Of a stretch of DNA of 55,991 bases, positions 23,820 to 33,094 are shown piece after piece (the first letter of the stretch is position 1; each line of letters opens with the position of its first letter). The notes under the pieces were generated by a model that was not told the origin of the DNA, searched no databases, and saw nothing but the letters and a program-made list of their open reading frames with translations. Source of the DNA: Mycobacterium sp. E3198 (GTDB lineage: Bacteria; Actinomycetota; Actinomycetes; Mycobacteriales; Mycobacteriaceae); NCBI RefSeq assembly GCF_001667015.1, contig NZ_LZIS01000230.1, forward strand, positions 1-55,991, read 5' to 3'. A program made the translations under genes and the position numbers.

Positions 23820-25997
23820 TCACAGGATGTACAGCATCTCCTGGTAGGTGGGAAGCGGCCATAGATCGTCGGCGACAACGTTTTCCAGCGTATCGACGGC
23901 GGTGCGCACGGCTTCCATCGCCGGCAGCAGCCCCTGCTGGGCGTGCGTCGCCTCATCCAGGGCCGAGGATGCCGAGTGGTCCGACAGCGCGGACTTCAGC
24001 GTCGCCAACGCCGCGGACAGGTCGGCCAGCGGCGCCGAAACCCCTTCCAATGCAGCCAGACTCGGTTCCACGCCCGCCTTCTTCAGGGCCGCGACGTTCT
24101 GCGCCAGCTCGGTCTGGTAGCGGATCGCCGCCGGCAGGATGACCGTGGTCCCGATCTCGAGCGCCAGCTTTGCCTCGACCGCGATGGTCAGCGCGTACTG
24201 CTCCAGGCGGACCTCGTAGCGGCTGTGCAATTCGCGCTCGTTGAACACGCCGTACTTCTCGAAGAGTTCGATGGATTCCGGCTTGATCAGCTCGGGGATC
24301 GCGTCCAGCGTGGTCTTCAGGTTAGGCAGTCCCCGCTCGGCGGCCTCGATCTGCCACTTCTCCGAATACCCGTCGCCGTTGTACACCACGTCGCCGTGTT
24401 CGGTGATGACGTCGGTGAGCAGCGTCTGCACGGCCGCATCGAAGTCCTCGCCGTTCGCGACGGCTTTCTCCAGAATGGTGGCGAGGTAATCGAACGAGTC
24501 GGCCATGATCGTGTTGAGCACGATCATCGGCACGGCAACGGTCTGCCCGGAGCCCGGGGCCCGGAATTCAAACCGGTTGCCGGTGAACGCGAATGGACTG
24601 GTGCGGTTGCGGTCGCCGGCGTCGGTCGGCAGCGGGGGCAGGGTGTCGACACCGATGATCATGGTGCCCTTGCCCTTCGACGACGTGGCCGCGCCCTTGG
24701 CAATCTGCTCGAACACGTCGGCGAGCTGCTCGCCGAGGAAGATCGAGATGATCGCCGGCGGTGCCTCGTTGGCGCCCAACCGGTGGTCGTTGGTGGCCGA
24801 CGCCACCGACACCCGGAGCAGCCCGGCGAATTTGTGCACGGCGCGGATCACCGCCGCACAGAACACGAGGAACTGGGCGTTCTCGTGCGGGGTGTCTCCC
24901 GGGACGAGCAGCGAACCCAATTCGGCGTTGCCCACCGAGAAGTTGACGTGCTTACCCGAACCGTTGACGCCGGCGAACGGCTTCTCGTGGAACAGGCATT
25001 CCATGCCGTGCTTCTTGGCGATCGTCTTGAAGATCGTCATCAGCAGCTGCTGGTGGTCGGAGGCGATGTTGGCGCGCTCGAACATCGGCGCCACCTCGAA
25101 CTGGCCCGGGGCCACCTCGTTGTGGCGGGTTTTGGCGGGAATTCCGAGTTTGAACAGCTCCCGCTCGGTGTCCATCATGAACCCGAGGACGCGCTCGGGC
25201 ACCGCGCCGAAGTAGTGGTCGTCGAACTCCTGCCCCTTGGGCGGCTTCGCGCCGAACACCGTGCGACCGGCGTTGACCAGGTCCGGCCGGGCCAGAAAGA
25301 AGTGCCGGTCGACCAGGAAGTACTCCTGCTCCGGGCCGCAGAACGACACGACTTTGTTGAGCTCCTTGTGGCCGAACAGCCTCAGGATGCGCTCGGCGTG
25401 GATGCCCATGGCCTGCTGGCTGCGCAGCAGCGGTGTCTTGTAGTCCAGCGCCTCGCCCGTCATCGACACGAAAACCGTTGGGATGCAGAGCGTGTTGCCG
25501 TTCGGGTTCTCCAGGATGTAGGCCGGGCTGGTGACGTCCCAACCGGTGTAGCCGCGCGCTTCGAAGGTGCTGCGCAGGCCGCCCGAGGGGAAGCTGGAGG
25601 CGTCGGGCTCGCCCTGGATGAGGGTCTTGCCGGCGAACTCGGCGAGCGTCTGCCCGTCCGAAATGGGCTCCAGGAAGCTGTCGTGCTTCTCGGCGGTCAG
25701 GCCGGTCATCGGGTAGAACACGTGGGCGTAGTGGGTGGCCCCCTTCTCCAGCGCCCAGTCCTTCATGGCCACGGCCACCGTGTCGGCGACCGCGGGGTCC
25801 AGCTTGACGCCTTTTTCGATGGTCGCCACGACGGACTTGAACACCGACTTGGGCAGCCTCGCCTGCATTTCCGCCTTGGTGAACACGTTCGAGCCGAAGA
25901 TCTCACCCGGCGTCTCGCCGGGCACGAAGCTGATGGCCGGGGGGACGTACGCCTCGACGTTGTTGATCGCCTGCAGGCGGACAGCGTTTCCGCTCAA
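23820..25997 (-). CDS. glnN: Type III glutamine synthetase (GSIII/GlnN)
   Basis: The 725-residue length and motifs identify the large type III enzyme rather than the 450-480-residue GlnA types: F-C-G-P-E-Q-E-Y-F, K-T-R-H-N-E-V-A-P-G-Q-F-E, a glycine loop N-G-S-G-K-H and F-E-F-R-A-P-G-S-G. It condenses glutamate and ammonia with ATP. A C-terminal helical region (about 620-725) is normal for GSIII. No adenylylation-site tyrosine of type I enzymes is expected. The start is a TTG at 25997 with AGGA 9 bases upstream. A GlnR-type box about 85 bp upstream suggests induction under nitrogen limitation. To my knowledge M. tuberculosis lacks GSIII, so this is an accessory nitrogen gene. Confidence 0.93.
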   Translation of the reverse strand: MSGNAVRLQAINNVEAYVPPAISFVPGETPGEIFGSNVFTKAEMQARLPKSVFKSVVATIEKGVKLDPAVADTVAVAMKDWALEKGATHYAHVFYPMTGLTAEKHDSFLEPISDGQTLAEFAGKTLIQGEPDASSFPSGGLRSTFEARGYTGWDVTSPAYILENPNGNTLCIPTVFVSMTGEALDYKTPLLRSQQAMGIHAERILRLFGHKELNKVVSFCGPEQEYFLVDRHFFLARPDLVNAGRTVFGAKPPKGQEFDDHYFGAVPERVLGFMMDTERELFKLGIPAKTRHNEVAPGQFEVAPMFERANIASDHQQLLMTIFKTIAKKHGMECLFHEKPFAGVNGSGKHVNFSVGNAELGSLLVPGDTPHENAQFLVFCAAVIRAVHKFAGLLRVSVASATNDHRLGANEAPPAIISIFLGEQLADVFEQIAKGAATSSKGKGTMIIGVDTLPPLPTDAGDRNRTSPFAFTGNRFEFRAPGSGQTVAVPMIVLNTIMADSFDYLATILEKAVANGEDFDAAVQTLLTDVITEHGDVVYNGDGYSEKWQIEAAERGLPNLKTTLDAIPELIKPESIELFEKYGVFNERELHSRYEVRLEQYALTIAVEAKLALEIGTTVILPAAIRYQTELAQNVAALKKAGVEPSLAALEGVSAPLADLSAALATLKSALSDHSASSALDEATHAQQGLLPAMEAVRTAVDTLENVVADDLWPLPTYQEMLYIL

Positions 25998-26054
25998 TTG
26001 AATTCCTATCGCTGAGGGGGGCCCACGATTTCCTGCCGGAAAGCGGACCGCCCC

Positions 26055-26097
26055 ACAGTAGGAACGTTCGATGGCAAATCTGTTACGCCGGTGTCAA
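26055..26097 (-). promoter_or_regulatory. GlnR-type box and -10 element upstream of glnN
   Basis: GTTAC-GCCGGT-GTCAA at 26082-26097 fits the actinobacterial GlnR pattern GTnAC-N6-GTnAC at 9 of 10 defined positions (palindromic, so strand is not decisive). On the minus strand TACTGT (26060-26055) fits TANNNT and predicts transcript start near 26048; the box is then centred at about -42, a usual position for an activator touching RNA polymerase. Confidence 0.55.
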
Positions 26098-26201
26098 CGC
26101 TGACCGCGCGATGGTTGCGATCGTGAGACGTTCACCGGGCCTGCGTCCAGAGCACAAATCTTGGCGTTTGGACGCTCTCAGCGCAGGCTCGGCGCCACCA
26201 T

Positions 26202-27683
26202 CTACTGCTGGGGAGGTGATTCCTCCTCGCGCTCGGCGTCGGCCACCGTCAGGGGCAAGGCCAGCTCTTCCAGCGGGCGTCGTTCGGCCGCGACGCCGAG
26301 CCACAGCTCGATCAGGCCGGCGACGGCCATCACCGCCGCGCCGATGAGGAACGACCACATCACCTGGCCGCGCTGCCCGGAATTGATCAGCTGGCCGAAC
26401 AGCAGCGGGCCGGAGATGCCGCCGATCGCCGTCCCGACCGCGTAGAAGAACGCGATCGCCAGCGCCCGGGTCTCCATCGGGAAGATCTCGCTGACGGTCA
26501 AATAGGCGGCGCTCGCCCCCGCCGAGGCCAAGAAGAAGGCCACCGCGAGGACGGCGATGAACGTCCAGGCGCCGCCGGTCCCCGTCACGAAAAGCACCGC
26601 CAAGACGACGGCCACGACGGCCGAACCGATGTACGTCGCGGTGATCATCGGTTTGCGGCCGACGGTGTCGAACAGGTGCCCGAGGGCCAGCGGGCCGACG
26701 AAATTGCTCAGCGCCCACAGGATGAAGAACAGCGGCACCTTCGCCGACGGGACCCCGTAGAAGCCACTCAGCAGCGTGCCGAGGTTGAACGTGACCCCGT
26801 TGTAGAGGAAGGCCTGCCCGATGAACAGCGCCAGCCCGAGCACCGCGCGCCGCGGGTACAAGGTGAACGCCACCCTGGCGATCTCCCGGAACGAAATCGT
26901 CTCGCGTTGGCGGACTTTGAGTGGGCGGCCACCCGGCTGCGGCAGCGGCTTGCCGGTGTCGCGCTGCACTTCCCCCTCGATCTCGCCGACCACCCGTTCG
27001 GCTTCCTCCGCGCGGCCGTGGATGAACAACCACCGGGGGCTTTCCGGAACGTTGCGCCGGACCAGCAGCACGAAGATCCCGAAGATGGCGCCGACGCCGA
27101 AGGCGAGCCGCCACCCGATGTTCGCCGGAAAATTCGAGGTGTCCAGGAGGACCAGGGCGCCGGCCGCCCCCGCCGCCGACCCCAGCCAGTAGGTCCCGTT
27201 GATCACCAGGTCGACGCGACCGCGCACGCGGGCGGGGATCAACTCGTCGATCGCCGAATTGATCGCCGCGTATTCGCCGCCGATGCCGGACCCGGTGAAG
27301 AAGCGGGCGATGAAGAAATACCAAGGGGCGAACGCGAATGCGGTCGCGACGGTGGCGGCCAGGTACACCGCCAGGGTCAGGATGAACAGGTTGCGCCGGC
27401 CGAAGCGGTCCGTCAGGTGGCCGAAGAACAGCGCGCCCAGGCAAGCCCCGGCGATGTAGAACGCCGCAGCCGTCCCGATCTGCGCCGGGGTGAGGCCGAG
27501 GCCGCTGCCCTTCTCGGTGAGGCGGGACGACACGTTGCCGACCATGGTGACCTCGAGGCCGTCGAGGATCCAGACGCCGCCGAGGCCGATGACGACGCGC
27601 CAGTGAAACCGCGACCAAGGCAGCCGGTCCAGCCGGGCCGGCACGCGGGTCGTGATGGTTCCGGCTTGCACGCCTGAGCTCAT
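26202..27683 (-). CDS. MFS transporter, sugar-porter type
   Basis: The 493-residue protein has about 12 membrane helices and signature motifs of the sugar-porter family: D-R-F-G-R-R-N in the first cytoplasmic loop, P-E-S-P-R-W-L after helix 6, and F-D-T-V-G-R-K-P-M in the second half. G-G-E-Y-A-A-I-N in helix 4-5 resembles metabolite/H+ symporters. It starts 54 bp after ngg on the same strand, so it may be the last gene of the asnO-ngg operon and could export or recover the osmolyte or a precursor. Function is inferred only from family and position. Confidence 0.85.
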   Translation of the reverse strand: MSSGVQAGTITTRVPARLDRLPWSRFHWRVVIGLGGVWILDGLEVTMVGNVSSRLTEKGSGLGLTPAQIGTAAAFYIAGACLGALFFGHLTDRFGRRNLFILTLAVYLAATVATAFAFAPWYFFIARFFTGSGIGGEYAAINSAIDELIPARVRGRVDLVINGTYWLGSAAGAAGALVLLDTSNFPANIGWRLAFGVGAIFGIFVLLVRRNVPESPRWLFIHGRAEEAERVVGEIEGEVQRDTGKPLPQPGGRPLKVRQRETISFREIARVAFTLYPRRAVLGLALFIGQAFLYNGVTFNLGTLLSGFYGVPSAKVPLFFILWALSNFVGPLALGHLFDTVGRKPMITATYIGSAVVAVVLAVLFVTGTGGAWTFIAVLAVAFFLASAGASAAYLTVSEIFPMETRALAIAFFYAVGTAIGGISGPLLFGQLINSGQRGQVMWSFLIGAAVMAVAGLIELWLGVAAERRPLEELALPLTVADAEREEESPPQQ

Positions 27684-27737
27684 CTGACTCCTATCCGGGT
27701 GAGCAGAGAATTACCCAAACAAGCGGTGGGGCAAGCG

Positions 27738-29534
27738 TCAATCCCGGTCCGGGCGGGACTCCTCGGGGATCCAGGCCAGCGGCTGGCCGGGCTGGCCCGG
27801 GAAAAGGTAGTCGATGAAAGCCGCGGCGGTGGGCTGCGGTTCGTGGTTGGCCAGCCCGGGTCGCTCGTTGGCTTCGATGAAGGCGTACTCGGCTCCGGTG
27901 ACGTCGGGGACGAGCAGGTCGATGCCCGTGACGGGGATGCCGATCGCCTCCGCCGCGGCCACCGCGACGCGACACAGCTCCTGGTTCACCACGGCGGTGA
28001 CGTCGTGGATGGTACCGCCCTGATGCAGGTTGGCGGTGCGCCGCACCCGGAGCCGGCTCCCCTGGGGCAGCACGTCGTCCAGCGTCCAACCGGCCTCGGC
28101 GACCGTCGCCTCGGTCAGGTCGTCGATCGGGATCCTCGACTCGCCGCCGGTGGCCGCCGAGCGCCGCCGGCTCTCGGCCGCGATGAGGTCCCGGATGCTG
28201 TGCTCCCCCGTGCCGATGATCTCGGGCGGCATCCGCAGCGCGGCGGCGACCACGCGGCCGTCGATCACCACGAGCCGCAAGTCGTCGCCGGCCACCCGCT
28301 CCTCGATCAGCACCTCCGGGAACTGCTGCCGTGCCCGCGCCACGGCCGCGGCCAGCTCGTCGGGGCCCTTCTCCGCGGGCACGCCCACGGTGATGCCCTT
28401 GCCCTGCTCTCCGCGGGTCGGCTTGACGACGGCCTCCCCGATTTCCTGCAGGAAGGCATAGTCGCCGTCGTCGAAGGTGGCCAGGCGCGCTCGCGGCACG
28501 GTGATGCCCGCCTCGGAGACGAGGCGCCGCGTCAACCGCTTGTCGTCGCAGCGGCACATGGCGACCGCCGAGGTGAACTCGGACAGCGATTCGCGGGTGA
28601 TGACGCTGCGGCCGCCGTGGGTGAGCCGGATCTCGCCGGTCTCGGCGTCGAGGACCTCGACCCAGATGCCGCGGCGCATCGCCTCGTCGGCGATGATCCG
28701 CGCGTAGGGGTTGAGATCCTCGACGGTTTCCGGCGGCGCGGTGAACAACGGCTCGTTGATCGCGTTCTTCCGCTTGATCGCCAGCACCGGAACGCGAACG
28801 AAGCCCAGCTTTTCGTAGAGGCCGATGGCCGCGGCGTTGTCGTGCGCCACCGACAGATCCATGTAGGCACGCCCGGCCCGCCGGAAGCGACCGGCCAGGG
28901 CCCGGGTCAGGGCCTCACCCACCCCGGGCAGCGCCGCGGCGGGATCGACGGCCAGGGTCCACAGGCTCGAGCCCTCCTCCGGGTCGGAGAAGAGCAACTC
29001 GTGGTCGACGCCCGTCACCGTGCCCACCACGGCGCCGTCGCCGTCACGCACGGCGACCAGGTACGTCACCGCGTCGGCGTGCAGGTGGTTGTCCCAGATC
29101 GTCTCGACCGGCGCCGGCACCATGCCGCACCGCACGAACACGCGGTTCATCGCGTCGGCGTCGGCGGCGTCGTTGAGGGTGCGCACCGTCAGGCCGACCG
29201 GGGTCGGCGTCGCGTCTTCGTCGTCCGGGTGAAAGCGCAGCCGATAGGTGTGGCTGGGATCGATGAACAGCTCGGTCGGCGCCCCGGCGACCACCACGTG
29301 GGACTCGCGCGCGTAGATGCAGATGTCGCGCCGGCCCGGGACCTCCCGGCGCAGCGTCTCGGCCAGGGTCTCCGCATCCGCGAAGGTCTGGCCGAAAACG
29401 AGGCGGCCCCAACCCATTTCGAGCTCGACGTCCTTGGCCATCGCGTCGACCAGCTCGGGGGGCGAGGCGTCGTGCAGCCCCATCGTGATGGCCTCGGTGT
29501 GATCGTGGTCCTCGGCGGGGTCGACGGCGGTCAT
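27738..29534 (-). CDS. ngg: N-acetylglutaminylglutamine synthetase (GNAT-ATP-grasp fusion)
   Basis: The 598-residue protein joins an N-terminal GNAT acetyltransferase region (about 90-280; AYMDLSVAHDNAAAIGLYEKLGF) to a C-terminal ATP-grasp ligase (about 310-590; VVKPTRGEQGKGITVGV, VLIEERVAGDDLRLVVIDG, YAFIEANERPGL). This is the architecture of the enzyme that acetylates glutamine and links a second glutamine in N-acetylglutaminylglutamine amide synthesis. It lies directly after asnO with an ATGA overlap, the conserved gene pair of the pathway, and the ATG at 29534 is fixed by that overlap. The dipeptide amide is an osmoprotectant in Pseudomonas, Sinorhizobium and others. Confidence 0.9.
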   Translation of the reverse strand: MTAVDPAEDHDHTEAITMGLHDASPPELVDAMAKDVELEMGWGRLVFGQTFADAETLAETLRREVPGRRDICIYARESHVVVAGAPTELFIDPSHTYRLRFHPDDEDATPTPVGLTVRTLNDAADADAMNRVFVRCGMVPAPVETIWDNHLHADAVTYLVAVRDGDGAVVGTVTGVDHELLFSDPEEGSSLWTLAVDPAAALPGVGEALTRALAGRFRRAGRAYMDLSVAHDNAAAIGLYEKLGFVRVPVLAIKRKNAINEPLFTAPPETVEDLNPYARIIADEAMRRGIWVEVLDAETGEIRLTHGGRSVITRESLSEFTSAVAMCRCDDKRLTRRLVSEAGITVPRARLATFDDGDYAFLQEIGEAVVKPTRGEQGKGITVGVPAEKGPDELAAAVARARQQFPEVLIEERVAGDDLRLVVIDGRVVAAALRMPPEIIGTGEHSIRDLIAAESRRRSAATGGESRIPIDDLTEATVAEAGWTLDDVLPQGSRLRVRRTANLHQGGTIHDVTAVVNQELCRVAVAAAEAIGIPVTGIDLLVPDVTGAEYAFIEANERPGLANHEPQPTAAAFIDYLFPGQPGQPLAWIPEESRPDRD

Positions 29535-31336
29535 GCGGCCGGCCCCGTCACGCCGTGGCGCTGCAACCACAGCTCCAGCAGGGCGATCTGCCACAGTTCG
29601 TTGCCGCGCAGGGGGGTGAGCTTGCCGTTCGGGTCGGCCAGCAGGGCATCGACCGCGTCGGAATCGAAAAGCCCCCGCTGCTTGGCCACCGGCGCGTACA
29701 GGGCGTCGCGCACCATGTCCAGGTAGGGCCCCTCGAGGTGGGTCAGCGCGGGAACCGGGAAGTAGCCCTTGGGCCGGTCGATCACCTCCGACGGAATCAC
29801 CCGTCGCGCAGCCTGTTTGAGGACCCCCTTGCCCTCATGGGCGATCTTCAGCTCCGGGGGGCACGTCGCGGCCAGCTCGACCAACTCGTGATCGAGGAAG
29901 GGAACGCGGCCCTCCAGCCCCCAGGCCATGGTCATGTTGTCGACCCGCTTGACCGGGTCGTCGACCAGCATCACCGTCGTATCCAGGCGCAGCGCACGGT
30001 CGATGCCGGTCTCGGCGCCGGCGCGGGCGAAGTGCTCGCTGACGAACCGCTCGCTCGGGTCGCCCTGGGCGAAATAGTTCGGTCCCAACAGGTCTCGGAC
30101 GCCCAGCGCATCGCGGTCGAAGAAGGCACCGCGGTATTCGGCCACCGCGCCGGGCAGCGTCGCGGCCGCCGGCGAACCCATCGGCGGGTACCAGTGGTAG
30201 CCGGCGAACACCTCGTCGGCGCCCTGGCCCGATTGGACCACCTTCACGTGGCGCGCGACTTCCTGGCTGAGCAAGTAGAAGGCCACGCAGTCGTGGCTGA
30301 CCATCGGCTCGCTCATCGCGCCGATCGCCCCGTCGAGCGCGGGCAGCATCCGGTCGGTGCCGATGCGGATCTGATGGTGGTTGGTGTCGAAGCGTTTGGC
30401 GATGATGTCCGACCACCGGAACTCGTCGCCCTCGACGCCGCCGGCCGACTCGAACCCGATCGAGAAGGTCGACAGCCCATGCTGGCCGGCCTCGGCGAGC
30501 AGTCCGACGATCAGGCTGGAGTCGACGCCGCCGGAGAGCAGGCAGCCGACCGGCACGTCGGCGACGAGCCGGCGCTCGACCGCGACCCGCAGGGCGGACA
30601 GCACCGCGTCCTCCCAGTCGCGCTCGGACCAGCCGGCGCGGTCGTCGCGCCTGCTGAAGTCGGGCGTCCAGTAGGTGGTGGTGGCGCGCCGGCCGTCGGG
30701 CTCGATGGCGACGAGCGAGGCGGGCGGGACCTTGCGCACGCCGCGCAGGATCGTCAGCGGCGGCGGCACGACGGAGTGGAACGTCATGTAGTGGTGCAGG
30801 GCGACCGGATCGATGCGGGTGTCCACGCCGCCGCCGGCCAGCAGCGCCGGCAGCGTCGAGGCGAACCGGATCCGGTGGGCGTCCTCGGTCACGTACAGCG
30901 GTTTGATGCCGAGCCGGTCGCGGCCGAGCAGGACCCGGCCGCTGTCGCGTTCGACGATGGCGAAGGCCAACATCCCCTGCAGGTGGCTGACGAAGTCGTC
31001 GCCCCAGCGGTGGTAGGCCTTGAGCAGGACCTCGGTGTCGCTGTGCGAGAAGAACCGGTAGCCGTGGCCGGTGAGCTCGCGCCGAAGCTCCTGGTAGTTG
31101 TAGATGCAGCCGTTCCAGGCGATCGTGAGGCCCAGGTCGGCATCCACCATCGGCTGGGCGCCGGCCTCGGTCAGGTCAATGATTCGGAGTCGACGATGAC
31201 CGAGGGCGGCCCGGCCCTGTGACCAGGCCCCCGCCGCGTCCGGCCCCCTTGGTGCCATCACGGCGGCCATCGCTGATACCGCCGCTAGATCGGGGACCCG
31301 GCCGTCGAGTCGAACCTCACCGGTGAGTCCACACAC
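29531..31336 (-). CDS. asnO: N-acetylglutaminylglutamine amidotransferase (asparagine-synthase family)
   Basis: The 601-residue enzyme has an N-terminal glutaminase domain beginning M-C-G-L-T-G-E, where Cys2 is the nucleophile, with R-G-P-D and S-H-S-D-T-E-V, and a C-terminal synthetase domain with PP-loop S-G-G-V-D-S-S. The usual N-G-E-I-Y-N of the glutaminase is N-G-C-I-Y-N, with Cys in place of Glu. Starting at GTG 31336 gives the obligatory Cys at position 2; the frame open farther upstream would bury it. It amidates the acetylated dipeptide made by Ngg. The M42-type peptidase often linked to this pair elsewhere is not present; an MFS gene follows instead. Confidence 0.9.
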   Translation of the reverse strand: MCGLTGEVRLDGRVPDLAAVSAMAAVMAPRGPDAAGAWSQGRAALGHRRLRIIDLTEAGAQPMVDADLGLTIAWNGCIYNYQELRRELTGHGYRFFSHSDTEVLLKAYHRWGDDFVSHLQGMLAFAIVERDSGRVLLGRDRLGIKPLYVTEDAHRIRFASTLPALLAGGGVDTRIDPVALHHYMTFHSVVPPPLTILRGVRKVPPASLVAIEPDGRRATTTYWTPDFSRRDDRAGWSERDWEDAVLSALRVAVERRLVADVPVGCLLSGGVDSSLIVGLLAEAGQHGLSTFSIGFESAGGVEGDEFRWSDIIAKRFDTNHHQIRIGTDRMLPALDGAIGAMSEPMVSHDCVAFYLLSQEVARHVKVVQSGQGADEVFAGYHWYPPMGSPAAATLPGAVAEYRGAFFDRDALGVRDLLGPNYFAQGDPSERFVSEHFARAGAETGIDRALRLDTTVMLVDDPVKRVDNMTMAWGLEGRVPFLDHELVELAATCPPELKIAHEGKGVLKQAARRVIPSEVIDRPKGYFPVPALTHLEGPYLDMVRDALYAPVAKQRGLFDSDAVDALLADPNGKLTPLRGNELWQIALLELWLQRHGVTGPAA

Positions 31337-31544
31337 TCCTTTGACCCTACCGGGACCCGTTCCGGTGCGTACAGTGCGGCCGCGGCGATGGGTAGCCAAC
31401 GCCGACCCGGTTCTTGCGTTTTCGTTTCCCGGATAGGGCCGCACGGCTTATCGTTTCCTGGACCACAGTTTGCTGGGAGGCCGATGTGGACGGGACGCCG
31501 TACAGCTCGACCGCTCCGCACCGCCTTCACGCCCGGCCGCGCTG

Positions 31545-32450
31545 ATGCTCACCGACGACTCGCTGCGGATCCTGCAATGGGATCGGCGGATGCCGCTCAA
31601 CTTCGACCTCGGTCCGCTACACGTGCACCTCTACGCGCGATCCGTGTTCTTCATGTGGGTCACCGTGGTGATCCTGCTGGTCGCCGGCGTCGCGGTGCTC
31701 GCGTCGCGCCGGCGGGAGCTGATCCGGCGGTGGACGACCTGGGTGATGATCGCCCCGGTCGTCGGCATCCCCATCTGGATAGGGCGGGGCACCACCGCCG
31801 CGCTGGCGGCCGCGCTGGCCGTGGTGGCGGTCTTCGAGTACGCCCGCCTGGTGAGGCTCGGCAAGGTCGACACCTATCTGCTGCTGAGCCTGGCCGTTTT
31901 GTATCCGCTCGCGGCGTGGCTGCACCCGCCCCTGCTGCGCCTGGCGCCGATCATCGTGCTGGCGTGCGCCCTGCCGTCGGTGTTCGGCGGCGATGTCGAG
32001 CACGGCGGCCGGCGCACCACGTTCACCGCGTTCGGTTCTGTGTGGATCTGCTGGTCCCTGGCGCACCTGGTGACGCTCTGGTCGGACGCCTACCTGGTGT
32101 GCTTCGCGGCGGCGGCCACGGACGTCGCGGCCTGGTGCGGCGGCAAGGGGCTGCGGTTCTTCGGGTGGGCCCGAAAGCCGTTGTCGCCGTTGAGCCCGAA
32201 CAAGACGGTCGGCGGGCTGGTCGGCGCGGTCGTCGGTGCGTTCCTCGTGCTGATGCTGCTGGGAACGGTCACGGTCGGACTGTGGGTCGCGGTGGCGTTC
32301 GGCGGCGTGCTCGGCGACCTGGTCGAATCGATGGTGAAGCGCCAGGCCCAGGTCAAGGACGCCGGCACGTGGCTGCCGGGGTTCGGCGGCCTGCTCGACC
32401 GGATCGACTCGCTGCTACTGGTTCTTCCGCTGGCGTATCTGCTGGCGTGA
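31545..32450 (+). CDS. cdsA: Phosphatidate cytidylyltransferase (CdsA family)
   Basis: The 301-residue protein has about eight membrane helices and a C-terminal CDP-diacylglycerol synthase signature: S-P-L-S-P-N-K-T-V-G-G-L-V-G, then GDLVESMVKRQAQVKDAG and a D-R-I-D-S motif. It activates phosphatidic acid with CTP. The ATG at 31545 gives a normal family length, but starts at 31470 or 31590 are possible because none has a strong ribosome site. It converges with plsC (8-bp gap), and the neighbouring PlsC and CDP-alcohol phosphotransferase-like genes make a phospholipid cluster. This is probably an accessory copy, since mycobacteria normally also encode CdsA near frr/pyrH. Confidence 0.85.
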   Translation: MLTDDSLRILQWDRRMPLNFDLGPLHVHLYARSVFFMWVTVVILLVAGVAVLASRRRELIRRWTTWVMIAPVVGIPIWIGRGTTAALAAALAVVAVFEYARLVRLGKVDTYLLLSLAVLYPLAAWLHPPLLRLAPIIVLACALPSVFGGDVEHGGRRTTFTAFGSVWICWSLAHLVTLWSDAYLVCFAAAATDVAAWCGGKGLRFFGWARKPLSPLSPNKTVGGLVGAVVGAFLVLMLLGTVTVGLWVAVAFGGVLGDLVESMVKRQAQVKDAGTWLPGFGGLLDRIDSLLLVLPLAYLLA

Positions 32451-32458
32451 GCGGCCGC

Positions 32459-33094
32459 TCATGCGGCGTGGGCGAGCTCCATCTGCATCGGCGCGGAGTC
32501 GTCGCGCAGGGCCATCACCTGCGACCGCAGCTGTGCCGCCGAGGCGTCGTGCGGGTCGAGCGGTTCGCCGATGCGGACCTGCATCGGCGCGTGGGAGATG
32601 AAGCTGGCGCCCTTGGGGAGCACCTCGGCGGTGCCCAGCACGGCGACCGGAACCACGGGCACGCCGCAGTCACGCGCCAAACGCAGTGCGCCGGAACGGA
32701 ATTCACCCATGCTGCCATCCGCGGAGCGGGTGCCCTCGGGGTAGATGACGACGGTGCGTCCGGCCTTGAGCGCCGGACGCGCCGCGGCCAGCAACTGGGC
32801 ATAGGTGTCGGCCCCGGAGCGCCGCACCGGCAGCACGCCGATCAGCGAGGACGCCACGAAGCGGCGCACGGGCACGTCGAACCAGTAGTCCGCGGCCGCG
32901 GCGAACACCGGCTGGGCGCCGGCGGGCAGCGCGGCCAAGAGCACCGCGGTGTCGGCGTGCGAGGAGTGGTTGGCCACCACGACGCACCCGCCCGGCACGC
33001 GCCACCGCCCCGTCACGGTCAGTCCGCCCGACACCGCGCAGACCGCCCGCCACAGCCGGTGCCGCAGCACGCTGGTGATTCGGGTCGCGCTCAT
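32459..33094 (-). CDS. plsC: 1-acylglycerol-3-phosphate acyltransferase (PlsC family)
   Basis: The 211-residue protein contains the acyltransferase motifs N-H-S-S-H-A-D (H-x4-D), an arginine in VLPVRRSGAD for substrate phosphate, and Y-P-E-G-T-R-S. It transfers an acyl group to lysophosphatidic acid or a similar acceptor at the inner membrane. The ATG at 33094 overlaps the stop of the CDP-alcohol phosphotransferase-like gene as ATGA, so the two are translated together. With the convergent cdsA it could feed phosphatidate into CDP-lipid formation. Confidence 0.88.
   Translation of the reverse strand: MSATRITSVLRHRLWRAVCAVSGGLTVTGRWRVPGGCVVVANHSSHADTAVLLAALPAGAQPVFAAAADYWFDVPVRRFVASSLIGVLPVRRSGADTYAQLLAAARPALKAGRTVVIYPEGTRSADGSMGEFRSGALRLARDCGVPVVPVAVLGTAEVLPKGASFISHAPMQVRIGEPLDPHDASAAQLRSQVMALRDDSAPMQMELAHAA

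Noticed and set aside
23943..26015. A 690-codon open frame antisense to glnN
   Set aside because: It is a GC-driven shadow of the glutamine synthetase gene: its Arg/Gly/His-rich product has no fold features, while the minus strand encodes an unmistakable GSIII.
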